Source: Sporosarcina sp. Te-1
Lineage (GTDB): Bacteria > Bacillota > Bacilli > Bacillales_A > Planococcaceae
Assembly (NCBI RefSeq): GCF_017498505.1
Contig: NZ_CP071798.1
Location: 2,749,501 to 2,813,500 of the forward strand
Direction of reading: 5' to 3'
DNA length: 64,000 nt
How positions within the stretch are numbered: position 1 is the stretch's first letter; each line of letters starts with the position of its first letter. Below the pieces are notes generated by a model. The model saw nothing but the letters and a program-made list of their open reading frames with translations. It did not search any database and was not told where the DNA came from. Of this stretch, positions 46,936 through 55,401 are shown piece by piece. The translations under genes were made by a program, and so were the position numbers.

Positions 46936-48222
46936 CTACCTGCTATATTCCTTCATACTCCTCATGATGACAGGCTTGCTTACTGTTACATATACGGTCA
47001 CCAAAATGACGATAGCGGAGAATAAATTGACTGGGAAATAGATACCTTTTTCATACAAAAGCCCATAAAAGATAGTTCCGATCGGGATAAGAACCATTGA
47101 CAAGGTGCCGTTTATTGAAAAGACCCTTCCTTTTAACTCATCCGGAACTGTTTTTTGCATATATGATGACATAGGAATCGATATAAATTGAAAGAAACCT
47201 GCCATTGCGAAACCGACAAATGCAATATGAACCATAGCCAGGACTGTCTTGACTTCATAATAAACAGGCAGTGTAAAGAAGAGTAGAAAGATCGCTACAA
47301 TGGCGAATGCATATTTTACCATAATGAGCGGATTATAAATTTTTAATTTTGACAAGATTAGGCTTCCTATTAATGCGCCTAATCCGAAAATGGCGCTTAC
47401 TATCCCTACCTGAGAAGGAGAAAACTTCAGTTCTTTAATCATAATAGTCTCTGGTAATACACTGAAACTGGCAACGCCAACAGAGTTGATAATCATTGAT
47501 AAGATCAATAACTTTTTCAGAACTTCTGTTTTTAAAATGTACCGATAACCAAATGTGAGTTTGCTTCCAAACCGTTTCAGCCAATTTTCAAATTTCGCTG
47601 CACCATCTTGATTATCCTCATATATTTGTTTGCTAAAATCCAGAAAAACATTTGAAAACAAAGAGATCAGTTGCATGATCAAAAAGACAACTATCATAGA
47701 TGGCAATGTCAAAAAGCCATATATGATTCCTGCCAAAACCGGCCCTAACAGTGTAATCGTTGTTTTATATGTTGCGATTTTTCCTATGGTCTTCTGGATA
47801 TCTTCCTTATCGAATAGTTGCGTTAAACTTGCGTCAAATGCATTCGAAATAACGGGGTTGATGATTGATCGAATCGCTGTGATAAAGAAAAGTACATAAA
47901 TATGAAAACCGAAGATACTAATATAGATTGATAAAAACAGCAGGGTTAATGCGGAAAGTGCCTCAAACGAAATGATAATCTTTTTGCGGTCCCTGCTGTC
48001 TACGAGCACACCGGAAAGAGGTAAAGCAATAATTGAGCCAACACTCAATATAGCCGTGTTGATTGAAAAATAAAGTGCTGATCCAGTTTCCTGCAATATG
48101 AAATATGAAATTGCAAACGTATAGACTGATCCACCCAGTGAGACAGCTATTGTGCTCAGTATATAAATAAAATAGTTTTTCCCCATCTCCCAAACGACCC
48201 CCTTGAAAAAATTCCACCCCAT
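46936..48222 (-). CDS. MFS exporter (MFS_3/ macrolide-efflux-like)
   Basis: A 428-residue twelve-helix permease. LPLSGVLVDSRDRKK is the loop 2-3 motif A, and VPDELKGRVFSI the equivalent in the second half. It resembles the MefA-like/enterobactin-exporter group of drug and siderophore effluxers. The ATG at 48222 immediately follows the stop of a 13-codon leader ORF. It is divergent from a TPR regulator, and the shared region has two palindromic operators, so its expression is probably ligand-inducible. Drug versus peptide export is unresolved. Confidence 0.85.
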   Translation of the reverse strand: MGWNFFKGVVWEMGKNYFIYILSTIAVSLGGSVYTFAISYFILQETGSALYFSINTAILSVGSIIALPLSGVLVDSRDRKKIIISFEALSALTLLFLSIYISIFGFHIYVLFFITAIRSIINPVISNAFDASLTQLFDKEDIQKTIGKIATYKTTITLLGPVLAGIIYGFLTLPSMIVVFLIMQLISLFSNVFLDFSKQIYEDNQDGAAKFENWLKRFGSKLTFGYRYILKTEVLKKLLILSMIINSVGVASFSVLPETIMIKELKFSPSQVGIVSAIFGLGALIGSLILSKLKIYNPLIMVKYAFAIVAIFLLFFTLPVYYEVKTVLAMVHIAFVGFAMAGFFQFISIPMSSYMQKTVPDELKGRVFSINGTLSMVLIPIGTIFYGLLYEKGIYFPVNLFSAIVILVTVYVTVSKPVIMRSMKEYSR

Positions 48223-48264
48223 TTACGTCTCCCTCGGACTCCTTTTCAACCAGCTAGAAATCAT
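48223..48264 (-). CDS. Candidate 13-residue leader peptide of the MFS gene
   Basis: ATG at 48264 with GGGAGG a few bases upstream encodes MISSWLKRSPRET, and its TAA directly abuts the MFS ATG. The MFS has its own GAGGGAG site inside this ORF, so translation of the leader could block or couple translation of the exporter, as with leader peptides of antibiotic-inducible genes. No alternative stem-loop was worked out. It may be fortuitous. Confidence 0.4.
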   Translation of the reverse strand: MISSWLKRSPRET

Positions 48265-48278
48265 TACACCTCCCATAA

Positions 48279-48295
48279 GTTAAATTTAATTTAAC
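48279..48295. promoter_or_regulatory. Palindromic operator 1 (MFS side)
   Basis: GTTAAAT-TTA-ATTTAAC, perfect 7-base arms. Located just before the MFS leader ORF, next to a possible minus-strand promoter (TTGTAA, 17 bases, TATTGT). Confidence 0.7.
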
Positions 48296-48333
48296 AAAAC
48301 AATAGCATGTTCCTACTTCCATTACAAGACAAA

Positions 48334-48350
48334 GTTAAATATAATTTAAC
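48334..48350. promoter_or_regulatory. Palindromic operator 2 (regulator side)
   Basis: GTTAAAT-ATA-ATTTAAC, the same arms as operator 1. Its centre is 55 bases from operator 1, about five helical turns. It contains TATAAT (48340-48345), the probable -10 of the regulator gene, so the regulator would repress itself by binding here. Confidence 0.7.
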
Positions 48351-48380
48351 TAAATAGGCTGATTAAGAGGTGGTCCAGTT

Positions 48381-49601
48381 TTGAAATCATTAGGTGATCG
48401 AATCAGATCGTTACGAAAACAACAGAAAATGACATTGGAAGCTTTGGCCGGGGATAAATTGACAAAGGCAATGCTCAGCTATATCGAGAACAATAAAGCG
48501 AAGCCCTCCATGGAGAGCCTGGCATATATTGCTGAGCGACTTGGCGTCGAAGTGTCCGAGCTATTGGAAGATGTAAGTTCGCAGGAATTGCGGGATGTAT
48601 TAAAGAGCGTGGAAAAGCTGTTTACTAGTGAGCAGGAAGATAAATACAGGGAAATTATCGATTGGATTGAACCGTACGTGGAAAGGTTGAACCACAGTTA
48701 CGAAGCAGCCAGACTGTTGGAGATCTATAGCCGATCTCTTTATTACGAAAAAAAAGAGGGATGGAAGGCATTTATAGAAAAAGCTGCTACTCTCTATGAT
48801 CAACTGAATATAACAAGCCGTCTCGCAGCAATCGGAATCTTTCAAACGATGGCGAAGTTTAGTGAGCATCAATACGCGGAATCACTAGCGATGCTATTGG
48901 AGGAACGTTCTAAAATCGAAACACGGAATGGACTTGTGGAGCCCCTTACCCGCCTCGACTTCGATTATGTAGAGGCACTTCTTCATTTCGCTGTCGGAAA
49001 CTCCGAGGAAGCGATCCGAGCCATGAACGAAGGGATTGAATTCTCAAGGGGACAACAGCTTTTCTATCGCCTGCCCCATTTGTATCAGCTGGCGATCTTC
49101 AATGCGATGATGAACGAGGATATAGCCTCCATGGAGTATTATGAGAAGAAAATTCTTCTTTACGGGGAGCTTGTCGATGACCGGGACGCAATTCCTTTTA
49201 CCAATTACATTCATATTCATTACTTAACTTCCTACAAAAAAGCATATTCTGAAGCATTGGAACTTGTCCAAGCTCATCATGAAGAATATGGTTTCGACGA
49301 GTCGCACACCTCGTATTCTTTTGTGGAGGAAAAAGGAAAAGCGCTGTACGGACTGGGGAAATATGAAGAGGCGCTAGTATGTTTGGAGAAAGTGAGTATT
49401 CCTAATTCCGTACATCATCCATTCGACTTATCTATCCTTTACGAGAAAGATGCGTATGCGGCGCTATGTCATGCAGCCCTCGGAAATAAAACGGAAGCCA
49501 AACGTTTGGCTCTACTAGCGGTTGAGAATATTTCAAGCATGCCGGGCACTCCTTATAAGGATATTATTATGGAGACATACCTATTGATTTGTCAGGAATA
49601 A
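48381..49601 (+). CDS. XRE-type regulator with TPR domain
   Basis: A 406-residue regulator. The helix-turn-helix spans residues 5-62 (LGDRIRSLRKQQKMTLEALA, then MLSYIENNKAKPSMESL). The rest is a helical TPR superhelix with repeats such as YAESLAMLLEERSKI and GKYEEALVCLEKVSI. This is the RRNPP/PlcR-like architecture that often senses peptides, but no pro-peptide gene follows before the terminator. Start is TTG at 48381 with GAGGTGG upstream. It is likely to control itself and the divergent MFS exporter through the paired palindromes. Confidence 0.85.
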   Translation: MKSLGDRIRSLRKQQKMTLEALAGDKLTKAMLSYIENNKAKPSMESLAYIAERLGVEVSELLEDVSSQELRDVLKSVEKLFTSEQEDKYREIIDWIEPYVERLNHSYEAARLLEIYSRSLYYEKKEGWKAFIEKAATLYDQLNITSRLAAIGIFQTMAKFSEHQYAESLAMLLEERSKIETRNGLVEPLTRLDFDYVEALLHFAVGNSEEAIRAMNEGIEFSRGQQLFYRLPHLYQLAIFNAMMNEDIASMEYYEKKILLYGELVDDRDAIPFTNYIHIHYLTSYKKAYSEALELVQAHHEEYGFDESHTSYSFVEEKGKALYGLGKYEEALVCLEKVSIPNSVHHPFDLSILYEKDAYAALCHAALGNKTEAKRLALLAVENISSMPGTPYKDIIMETYLLICQE

Positions 49602-49642
49602 CAGGGTTTTCAATTTCCGAAACAGAATTAGGTTCATCTCGT

Positions 49643-49680
49643 AAAAAAGGTAGCCCCACATTATAGGTAGGCTGCCTTTT
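49643..49680 (+). terminator. Terminator of the TPR regulator
   Basis: AAAGGTAGCC/GGCTGCCTTTT stem (one G-U) with flanking A- and T-runs, between two convergent genes. Could act in both directions. Confidence 0.75.
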
Positions 49681-49738
49681 CCATATGAGACCAATCTTTG
49701 ACTCTTGCCAAGAAATCCTAAAAAATTGGCAGGAATCT

Positions 49739-50626
49739 TTACACAGTGGTGCTCAATCCATAAAAATCTTTATATATCTCCTCAAGTTCCAATACACTTT
49801 GTTGAACTAATTGAATCTTGGCGCCCCTCTTCAACAACCATTCCAAGTATGGTTCAACTCCATATTCGGGATCTGTCAACAGTCCGTTTTCGGTACCCTT
49901 GAACGGCAACTGACTCCCAGACATGATATAACCCACTGTCTGCCCCTCTGTAAGTGTAAACTCAATTAGATAAGCTGCCTTATCACGCAAACCAATATCG
50001 GTCTTGAATAATTCTCCTTCCTTGATGAACCAGATGGTCTTTGTCAGATCCTCCAATATATCTAAGTTGTGCGTGGAAACCAAAATGCTGATTCCCTGAG
50101 CATGCAGATCACGGATTAATTGCTTCAATTCAATAATACTTGTAGGGTCGAGTCCATTAAACGGTTCATCCATCAGGATTACAAGCGGCTTGGTTAGAAT
50201 ACTGAGGGAGATCAGCAAATGTTGCCGCATCCCGTAGGAATACGATTTAACAGGTTGGTTTACGTATGAACGGATACCGACTCTGTCAATCACCTCTTCA
50301 ATGTCCTGACAGTCAAGCTCATAGACTTTCGCTACGAATGCTAAATGGTCATATCCTGTCAGCTGCATATACAAATAGTTATCACTAGGCAAGAAAGAAA
50401 CATATTTAAAAAACTCGGGGTTCTGATTGGAGATTCCCTTTACTGTTACAGACCCCTCCTCTACGTCTTCCAAAGCCAGGATGGAACGCATGAGTGTTGA
50501 TTTCCCAGCTCCATTCGGACCAACGAGTCCAATGACTTCTCCATCGTTAATACAGAAGGTAATGTCATGCAAGACCCGTCGGTTTCCATACTTTTTTGTA
50601 AGCTGATTTATTTGCAAAATAGACAT
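49739..50626 (-). CDS. ABC transporter ATPase, copy 2
   Basis: A 295-residue export-type ATPase: Walker A GPNGAGKST, signature YSYGMRQ, Walker B VILMDEPFNGLD, H-loop STHN. The C-terminal domain parallels that of the copy at 44638. AGGAAGAAGG precedes the ATG, two bases after the permease stop. Energises the giant permease encoded just upstream in the operon. Confidence 0.88.
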   Translation of the reverse strand: MSILQINQLTKKYGNRRVLHDITFCINDGEVIGLVGPNGAGKSTLMRSILALEDVEEGSVTVKGISNQNPEFFKYVSFLPSDNYLYMQLTGYDHLAFVAKVYELDCQDIEEVIDRVGIRSYVNQPVKSYSYGMRQHLLISLSILTKPLVILMDEPFNGLDPTSIIELKQLIRDLHAQGISILVSTHNLDILEDLTKTIWFIKEGELFKTDIGLRDKAAYLIEFTLTEGQTVGYIMSGSQLPFKGTENGLLTDPEYGVEPYLEWLLKRGAKIQLVQQSVLELEEIYKDFYGLSTTV

Positions 50627-50628
50627 AG

Positions 50629-53163
50629 TTACACCTTCTTCCTAATTGGCAACAATCCTGGGAGGAACAATAGAACACCGCTACTGAAAAGAATGAGACA
50701 ACCAATGGCAAAGTTAACTTTAGATGAGTCGGCCACAATCGACTTCCAACCATCAACAACGTTCCATGTATCGAAGTACACGAATGGATTTAGATACATA
50801 AAAGATGCAGAAGTATATTGATTGGCCAAAAAGTACCCAACAAAACTTATTAATAACGTGATGATGATAGTCGCATAATGATTTTTCAACCATCTTCCGA
50901 TCAAAGTAAATAAACCATTTAGGAAAAAGATTTGACCCATGACGAGAATTCCGCTTTTCAGAATAAGAACAAGCAAACTTTCGAAGAAAAAGTTGACGTT
51001 ATCAGCAAAAGAATAAAACAACCCGTCATTCGTATTGTCGCCTTCTCCTGCACCAATTGATGGTAATGTAAGAGTAAAACCACTGTCGGCTCCTGAGTTG
51101 GCATAAACCAATATTGGATATCGGGATTCACCCATCCCACCTATAAGAGAACTGAGTAAAAACACGCTGCCACTGCTGATTAGAAGTAATACATAAGCAA
51201 TCACTAGATTGTATGCCCACTTAGATAGATAGACAGACCGTAATGAAATCGGTTTGGTTTTCAAGAAATGAATCGAAGGAACCGGTCGTTGCTCGTCGGA
51301 CAAGCTCGTCCACAACAAGAGAATGAACCCACCGAGTACTAACCACATCACATTCCAGTCAAAGAACTTATAAAACGTAAATAAGCCGCTATTATCATAT
51401 TTTGCGTTTCGCTCTTGTGAAGCTTTCAACAATTTGTAATGCTCCATATCTAATGCCATACGCGGATCATTAAAATGAGAAATCCACTCATGCCCAATCG
51501 GCCATGGTGTGATGCCTTTCTTATCTAAAATATCCCTTTGCTCCTCAGAGGCCATTACTGTTACAGTCCAAAGAGATCGATCGAGCTCTTTATACGAAAC
51601 ATTCTTTTGTAACTTATACATTGTTTCATAATACTTATTAGAAAAATTAGGGGCATGGATCTCTTTTTTCAGTCCTTCCAACACGTCATATTCATGAGCC
51701 ATGCCTTCCATTAGAATAGTATATGGATTCTCTTCTATGAAATCTATTTCTTCCTCCCCGGATTCTTCTAACCTGATTTTTCTTTCTATATCAAACTCAT
51801 CTGCAAGAACTTTCCAATGCAATTGCTGCGCAATCAAAATATTTTGCCAGTCCTCAATGACCTCCAAATAGGTCACTGGCAGCTTTTCATATTGTTGATT
51901 TACAAAGAGAAAATTGCCACCTATCATACAGACCAAGAGAATCAAAGTAAAAAGCAGATGTCCTTTTCGTTTCTTTTTTATATTCTCAAATTGAAGGAGC
52001 ATCCACTTTCCTTTTGGATAATACTGTTTTTTAGTTGAAGTAAACTTATTGACTTTAAACGCTATATTCTTACTCCTGAAAAATGGATAGGAGATAGCTA
52101 AACAACTAATAAACAAGATAAACATACCGATCAGATAAAATATAAAGCCTTGAGTCGGTAGCAAATCGCTTTCATACGAGATGATTAAATGAATTGGATT
52201 CCACATATAAAATCCAAATTGAGTGTTAATAATATAAGCAGCTGCAAGCGACAGACCAACTATTACAAATACAGTACCAAGCGAAGATCTCAACTTAAAA
52301 AGGCAAAGTACCAACACTAACAACAAGGAAACAAAAATGCCCCAACCGATCGGGAGATACAATAACCACTTCCATACAGGCACAAGTATCGTTTCAGCTC
52401 CCACAAAAATTTCAATGGGATATTGGATCGTATTTATGTTTCCCGTCAGCATTGGAGGGAACAAAGATAAGATACTTACTAAAACTATGTATCCTAGTAT
52501 GAGGAGTAGGAATGGAAATAAATAGCCATAATAGATAGCTGTATTTGATAATGACTTGATTTTTAAGAAATCAAATATACGATTCTGTTTATCTGCTAAA
52601 TATTTATAGCTAAAAATGAGTAGGAATAAAAATGCAGTAATGGGGCTGAATAAGAGATGAAAGACTTGCTTTGTAAATAAGGCAGTTTTATAAGGCGTTT
52701 TTTGTTCTGTATAAGGTAAATCTTGATTCATTAGGATTTTTACTTTATTTTTTTCAACCTGCAAAAGAGAATCATTATTATAGTTAATAAAACCATAATT
52801 ATTATATTCTCTATATTCCTGTATGTACGCTAGGTTTTCGAAGGAAATGTTCAAATTACCCTCGGACAGTTTATCTACTATTTCATCCAGATAGTTCTCT
52901 TGGAGCAACAGACTGTCAAGTGCTTGTTGTTGCTCTTCAGGCAGGCCAATATTCCTTTTCTTGTTTAATGTTTTACCAATTAAAAAATTAACAGTTTCTT
53001 TCCGATTCCCAAAAGTGTCCTGTAGCTCTTTTTGAGTAAACCCTGATTGCATGCTGTTAATTATTAGTAAAGATACAATGAGGAGAATAATAACAAATGG
53101 TAAAATGAAGACATACTTACTTTTAACAATTCCTTTTATAAAAAAGTCGATAGCTCCCTTCAT
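50629..53163 (-). CDS. Giant ABC-2-type permease, copy 2
   Basis: An 844-residue two-half permease. The first helix lies in KSKYVFILPFVIILLIVSLL, and an extracytoplasmic domain spans about residues 50-165. A second helical start occurs near 390 (KKKRKGHLLFTLILLVCMIG), with another external domain to about 600. The segments NSGLFTFYKFFDW and KTKPISLRSVYLSKW align with copy 1. AGGGGGAGA precedes the ATG. The operon lies downstream of the secreted 104-residue protein gene but a terminator separates them. Export of, or immunity to, a secreted peptide is plausible. Confidence 0.78.
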   Translation of the reverse strand: MKGAIDFFIKGIVKSKYVFILPFVIILLIVSLLIINSMQSGFTQKELQDTFGNRKETVNFLIGKTLNKKRNIGLPEEQQQALDSLLLQENYLDEIVDKLSEGNLNISFENLAYIQEYREYNNYGFINYNNDSLLQVEKNKVKILMNQDLPYTEQKTPYKTALFTKQVFHLLFSPITAFLFLLIFSYKYLADKQNRIFDFLKIKSLSNTAIYYGYLFPFLLLILGYIVLVSILSLFPPMLTGNINTIQYPIEIFVGAETILVPVWKWLLYLPIGWGIFVSLLLVLVLCLFKLRSSLGTVFVIVGLSLAAAYIINTQFGFYMWNPIHLIISYESDLLPTQGFIFYLIGMFILFISCLAISYPFFRSKNIAFKVNKFTSTKKQYYPKGKWMLLQFENIKKKRKGHLLFTLILLVCMIGGNFLFVNQQYEKLPVTYLEVIEDWQNILIAQQLHWKVLADEFDIERKIRLEESGEEEIDFIEENPYTILMEGMAHEYDVLEGLKKEIHAPNFSNKYYETMYKLQKNVSYKELDRSLWTVTVMASEEQRDILDKKGITPWPIGHEWISHFNDPRMALDMEHYKLLKASQERNAKYDNSGLFTFYKFFDWNVMWLVLGGFILLLWTSLSDEQRPVPSIHFLKTKPISLRSVYLSKWAYNLVIAYVLLLISSGSVFLLSSLIGGMGESRYPILVYANSGADSGFTLTLPSIGAGEGDNTNDGLFYSFADNVNFFFESLLVLILKSGILVMGQIFFLNGLFTLIGRWLKNHYATIIITLLISFVGYFLANQYTSASFMYLNPFVYFDTWNVVDGWKSIVADSSKVNFAIGCLILFSSGVLLFLPGLLPIRKKV

Positions 53164-53234
53164 CTGTCTCCCCCTAAGGTTATATAAAATGAAGTTATTC
53201 TATTTTGTCTCTAGTAGACAAATGAATATTCTAA

Positions 53235-53287
53235 TAAAAAACCCCTTTAAGTATCACCTTCAGAGCGCTGAGGTCTACTTAAAGGAG
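53235..53287 (-). terminator. Terminator of the 104-residue secreted protein gene
   Basis: Minus-strand CCTTTAAGTA/TACTTAAAGG stem with an inner ACCTCAGCGCTCTGAAGGT stem, followed by GGGGTTTTTT. It reduces but need not abolish read-through to the ABC genes. Confidence 0.8.
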
Positions 53288-53332
53288 AAAAATATTCGCG
53301 TAGCATTTCAATAAATTACGGGCTGCTGTTTA

Positions 53333-53647
53333 TTATTCTAATTCTGTCGCCATAGGTGCATAAGGACCTGCTAAAATATATCCAGAGAAGAAAGAATAGT
53401 TCCCGGTACCATCGGCAAATCCTCTATTATAAATATATCCAGAATAAGTTTTTCCATTTCTAGTTTCAGTTACCCACATAGATTTTGCATGAGTGAATGG
53501 CACAGTTCTTGTTACAAAAATTTCATCTGCGGCTTGGGAAACTACAGGTTCAAGATTTTCAGCCGCTTGAACATTTGCCATCTGTACTGTAAACCCAAAA
53601 CCGAAAGCGAGAATTAAACTTAAATAAATTATTTTAAACTTCTTCAT
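53333..53647 (-). CDS. Small secreted protein (104 aa), unknown
   Basis: Sec signal peptide MKKFKIIYLSLILAFGFGFT, then VQMANVQA and cleavage near AAENL, leaving about 75 residues. The mature part has two similar aromatic-Gly strands, GKTYSGYIYNRG and YSFFSGYILAGPYA, suggesting a small beta-sheet fold. It has no Cys. GGAGGG precedes the ATG and a TATAAT promoter is present. It sits directly downstream of the regulator/pro-peptide pair. Bacteriocin-like, matrix or effector roles are possible. I do not recognise the family. Confidence 0.75.
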   Translation of the reverse strand: MKKFKIIYLSLILAFGFGFTVQMANVQAAENLEPVVSQAADEIFVTRTVPFTHAKSMWVTETRNGKTYSGYIYNRGFADGTGNYSFFSGYILAGPYAPMATELE

Positions 53648-53674
53648 AAACTTATTCCCTCCGTTTGATAATGT

Positions 53675-53720
53675 ATTATAGTTGCAAAATCTTATTACCC
53701 AACGAAGAATATCGGCCGAT
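53675..53720 (-). promoter_or_regulatory. Promoter and upstream palindrome of the secreted protein gene
   Basis: Minus strand: -10 TATAAT (53680-53675), 16-base spacer, poor -35 TTGGGT (53702-53697). A perfect ten-base palindrome ATCGGCCGAT (53711-53720) is centred near -48. A weak -35 with a GC-rich palindrome in the AT-rich activator position suggests an activated promoter, most simply by the adjacent TPR regulator. Confidence 0.5.
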
Positions 53721-53843
53721 GATTCTTACAATTCAATCATTCCATATTAAACTAATTAAGTCTACTGCTTTTTTTTGCACAAATAACAAGAAAAACCTTT
53801 GACTATAAGTTTGAATTCTAAAGAGACTTGTACAAGTATTTTT

Positions 53844-53972
53844 TCACACTTCACTTTCCTGGTTATCACCCAAGACTTCAGGCAATTCTTCCCTTTCACT
53901 ACTTACGGATGAATCAGTTTCTCCACCTATAAAAAGCAAAATAACAAGCACTGCCCATAACCATTTTTTCAT
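53844..53972 (-). CDS. Candidate signalling pro-peptide (42 aa) of the TPR regulator
   Basis: ATG at 53972 overlaps the regulator stop (ATGA). The product starts MKKWLWAVLVILLFIGG, a signal-peptide-like hydrophobic stretch, and ends with an acidic hydrophilic tail (ETDSSVSSEREELPEVLG, then DNQESEV). Size, exported N-terminus, short hydrophilic C-terminus and tight overlap with an upstream TPR regulator match the nprX, papR and phr genes. The mature signal would be cut from the C-terminal part, but its ends cannot be predicted with confidence. Confidence 0.65.
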   Translation of the reverse strand: MKKWLWAVLVILLFIGGETDSSVSSEREELPEVLGDNQESEV

Positions 53973-55228
53973 TTTATCCCACTCCTATCCAAAATTAATT
54001 CATAATAGTAAACTGCTTTTTTATACATTCTCTTGTCAACATAGAACTTTGCAAGCCGCTTCGCATAATCTTTCCACTCGGCTTCATTACGCCTTTTCGA
54101 AAAGACACCAACAGCGGTCTTTAATGCCTTTTCCAATTGCTGTATATCCTCACCACATAAGGCCTGATATACATTGAAATGCGTTTCATAATACTCCCTC
54201 TTTTTCCTGCTCAATTTTGGTAACAGATAATAACCTTTTTCCAACCAATGTGAAGCGTTTTCATACTCCTTAATACGCTCATATTCAACTATTAATGAAA
54301 GGATGGTATACATTAATTCAAGCGGCTTCTCTTTATAGTTCATTGCTTTTTTGAAATGCGATATAGCTATCTCTGTCTCTCTAATTTCAGAAAAAACATC
54401 CCCTATGTTTTGGTGTACAATGCCTAAAAAGGATTCCAGCCCATTTTGCAAACAAATCTGTTCAGCAAATTTAAACATATCGAGCGCTTTTAAAGTTTGG
54501 CCATTCTTTTTATGAGCAATCCCACAAATAATATGGCATTCCACAACCCTTCTTATCGCCATAATGGATTGAAAATAGTGAAGCGCTGTTCTTGATTGTT
54601 CCAGTGCATTATATGGGTCTTCATTCGCAACAAACGCTACCGCTTGCGCAAACGCTAAATCTGCTCGTTCGAATGATGATAGTTGCAAGCGTTCCATCTG
54701 TAATGTCGCTTTGGCATATGCTTCTAAACAATCTTTAAATTGGCCATTCGTATACAATGCCATTCCTTGCATTTGATATATACGAAAATTTTGGACAGGA
54801 GTCAACTCTTGCTGCATTTCAAAATAAGTAGACAGAACCTGTAGCACGTCTTTGTTGTTTCGTATAACAAATTTCATTCGTAATGCTAATAATTCCAAAT
54901 CTATGCGAGTATGAAAATTGAAAGTATGCTCTGTTAACATCTCAGATATCTCACAGGTTAACTTAGCTGCACTTGCACCATCACGAAAATTGATTGCCTG
55001 GGCATAACGATTTTCAATATCTGTTATATCCACGTATTTCTGTTGCTTTTCCTCTATGAGTCCTACCCCTAAACGAGCCTCCAAGAGACATTTGATATCA
55101 TCACTTACTTGTACTTTTCCATTCTCTATCCTACTTAAATGGGAAGTCGAACAAATCCCCCTTGCCAATGCCTCAAGCTTCAAATTCTGTTTCAGTCGTT
55201 CAATTTTAATTAACGCTCCTACCATCAT
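53969..55228 (-). CDS. NprR/PlcR-like TPR regulator (RRNPP family)
   Basis: A 419-residue regulator. The XRE helix-turn-helix spans residues 1-58: IKIERLKQNLKLEALARGIC, then STSHLSRIENGKVQVSDDIK. Five or more TPR units follow, including ALYTNGQFKDCLEAYAKAT, KALDMFKFAEQIC and YKKAVYYYELILD. Length and the GICS-x-x-HLSRIENGK pattern are close to NprR of the Bacillus cereus group. The ATG at 55228 has AAAGG eight bases upstream. It is followed by the overlapping pro-peptide gene. It is expected to bind the re-imported peptide and change activity at target promoters. Confidence 0.85.
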   Translation of the reverse strand: MMVGALIKIERLKQNLKLEALARGICSTSHLSRIENGKVQVSDDIKCLLEARLGVGLIEEKQQKYVDITDIENRYAQAINFRDGASAAKLTCEISEMLTEHTFNFHTRIDLELLALRMKFVIRNNKDVLQVLSTYFEMQQELTPVQNFRIYQMQGMALYTNGQFKDCLEAYAKATLQMERLQLSSFERADLAFAQAVAFVANEDPYNALEQSRTALHYFQSIMAIRRVVECHIICGIAHKKNGQTLKALDMFKFAEQICLQNGLESFLGIVHQNIGDVFSEIRETEIAISHFKKAMNYKEKPLELMYTILSLIVEYERIKEYENASHWLEKGYYLLPKLSRKKREYYETHFNVYQALCGEDIQQLEKALKTAVGVFSKRRNEAEWKDYAKRLAKFYVDKRMYKKAVYYYELILDRSGIK

Positions 55229-55401
55229 AACAATCACCTTTGGTTATAATTAACAATAGAGTATCATGTAAATTGAAGGAAGTGAAGGAGAACAATGATA
55301 TTTTTCATCCCGATTTTTAATTATTCTGGACCCCATTCCAAATTAATGAAATAATCTAGCTAACTGCAAATTCATCATGTCAGAAGAAAAGAAGGGTGAC
55401 A

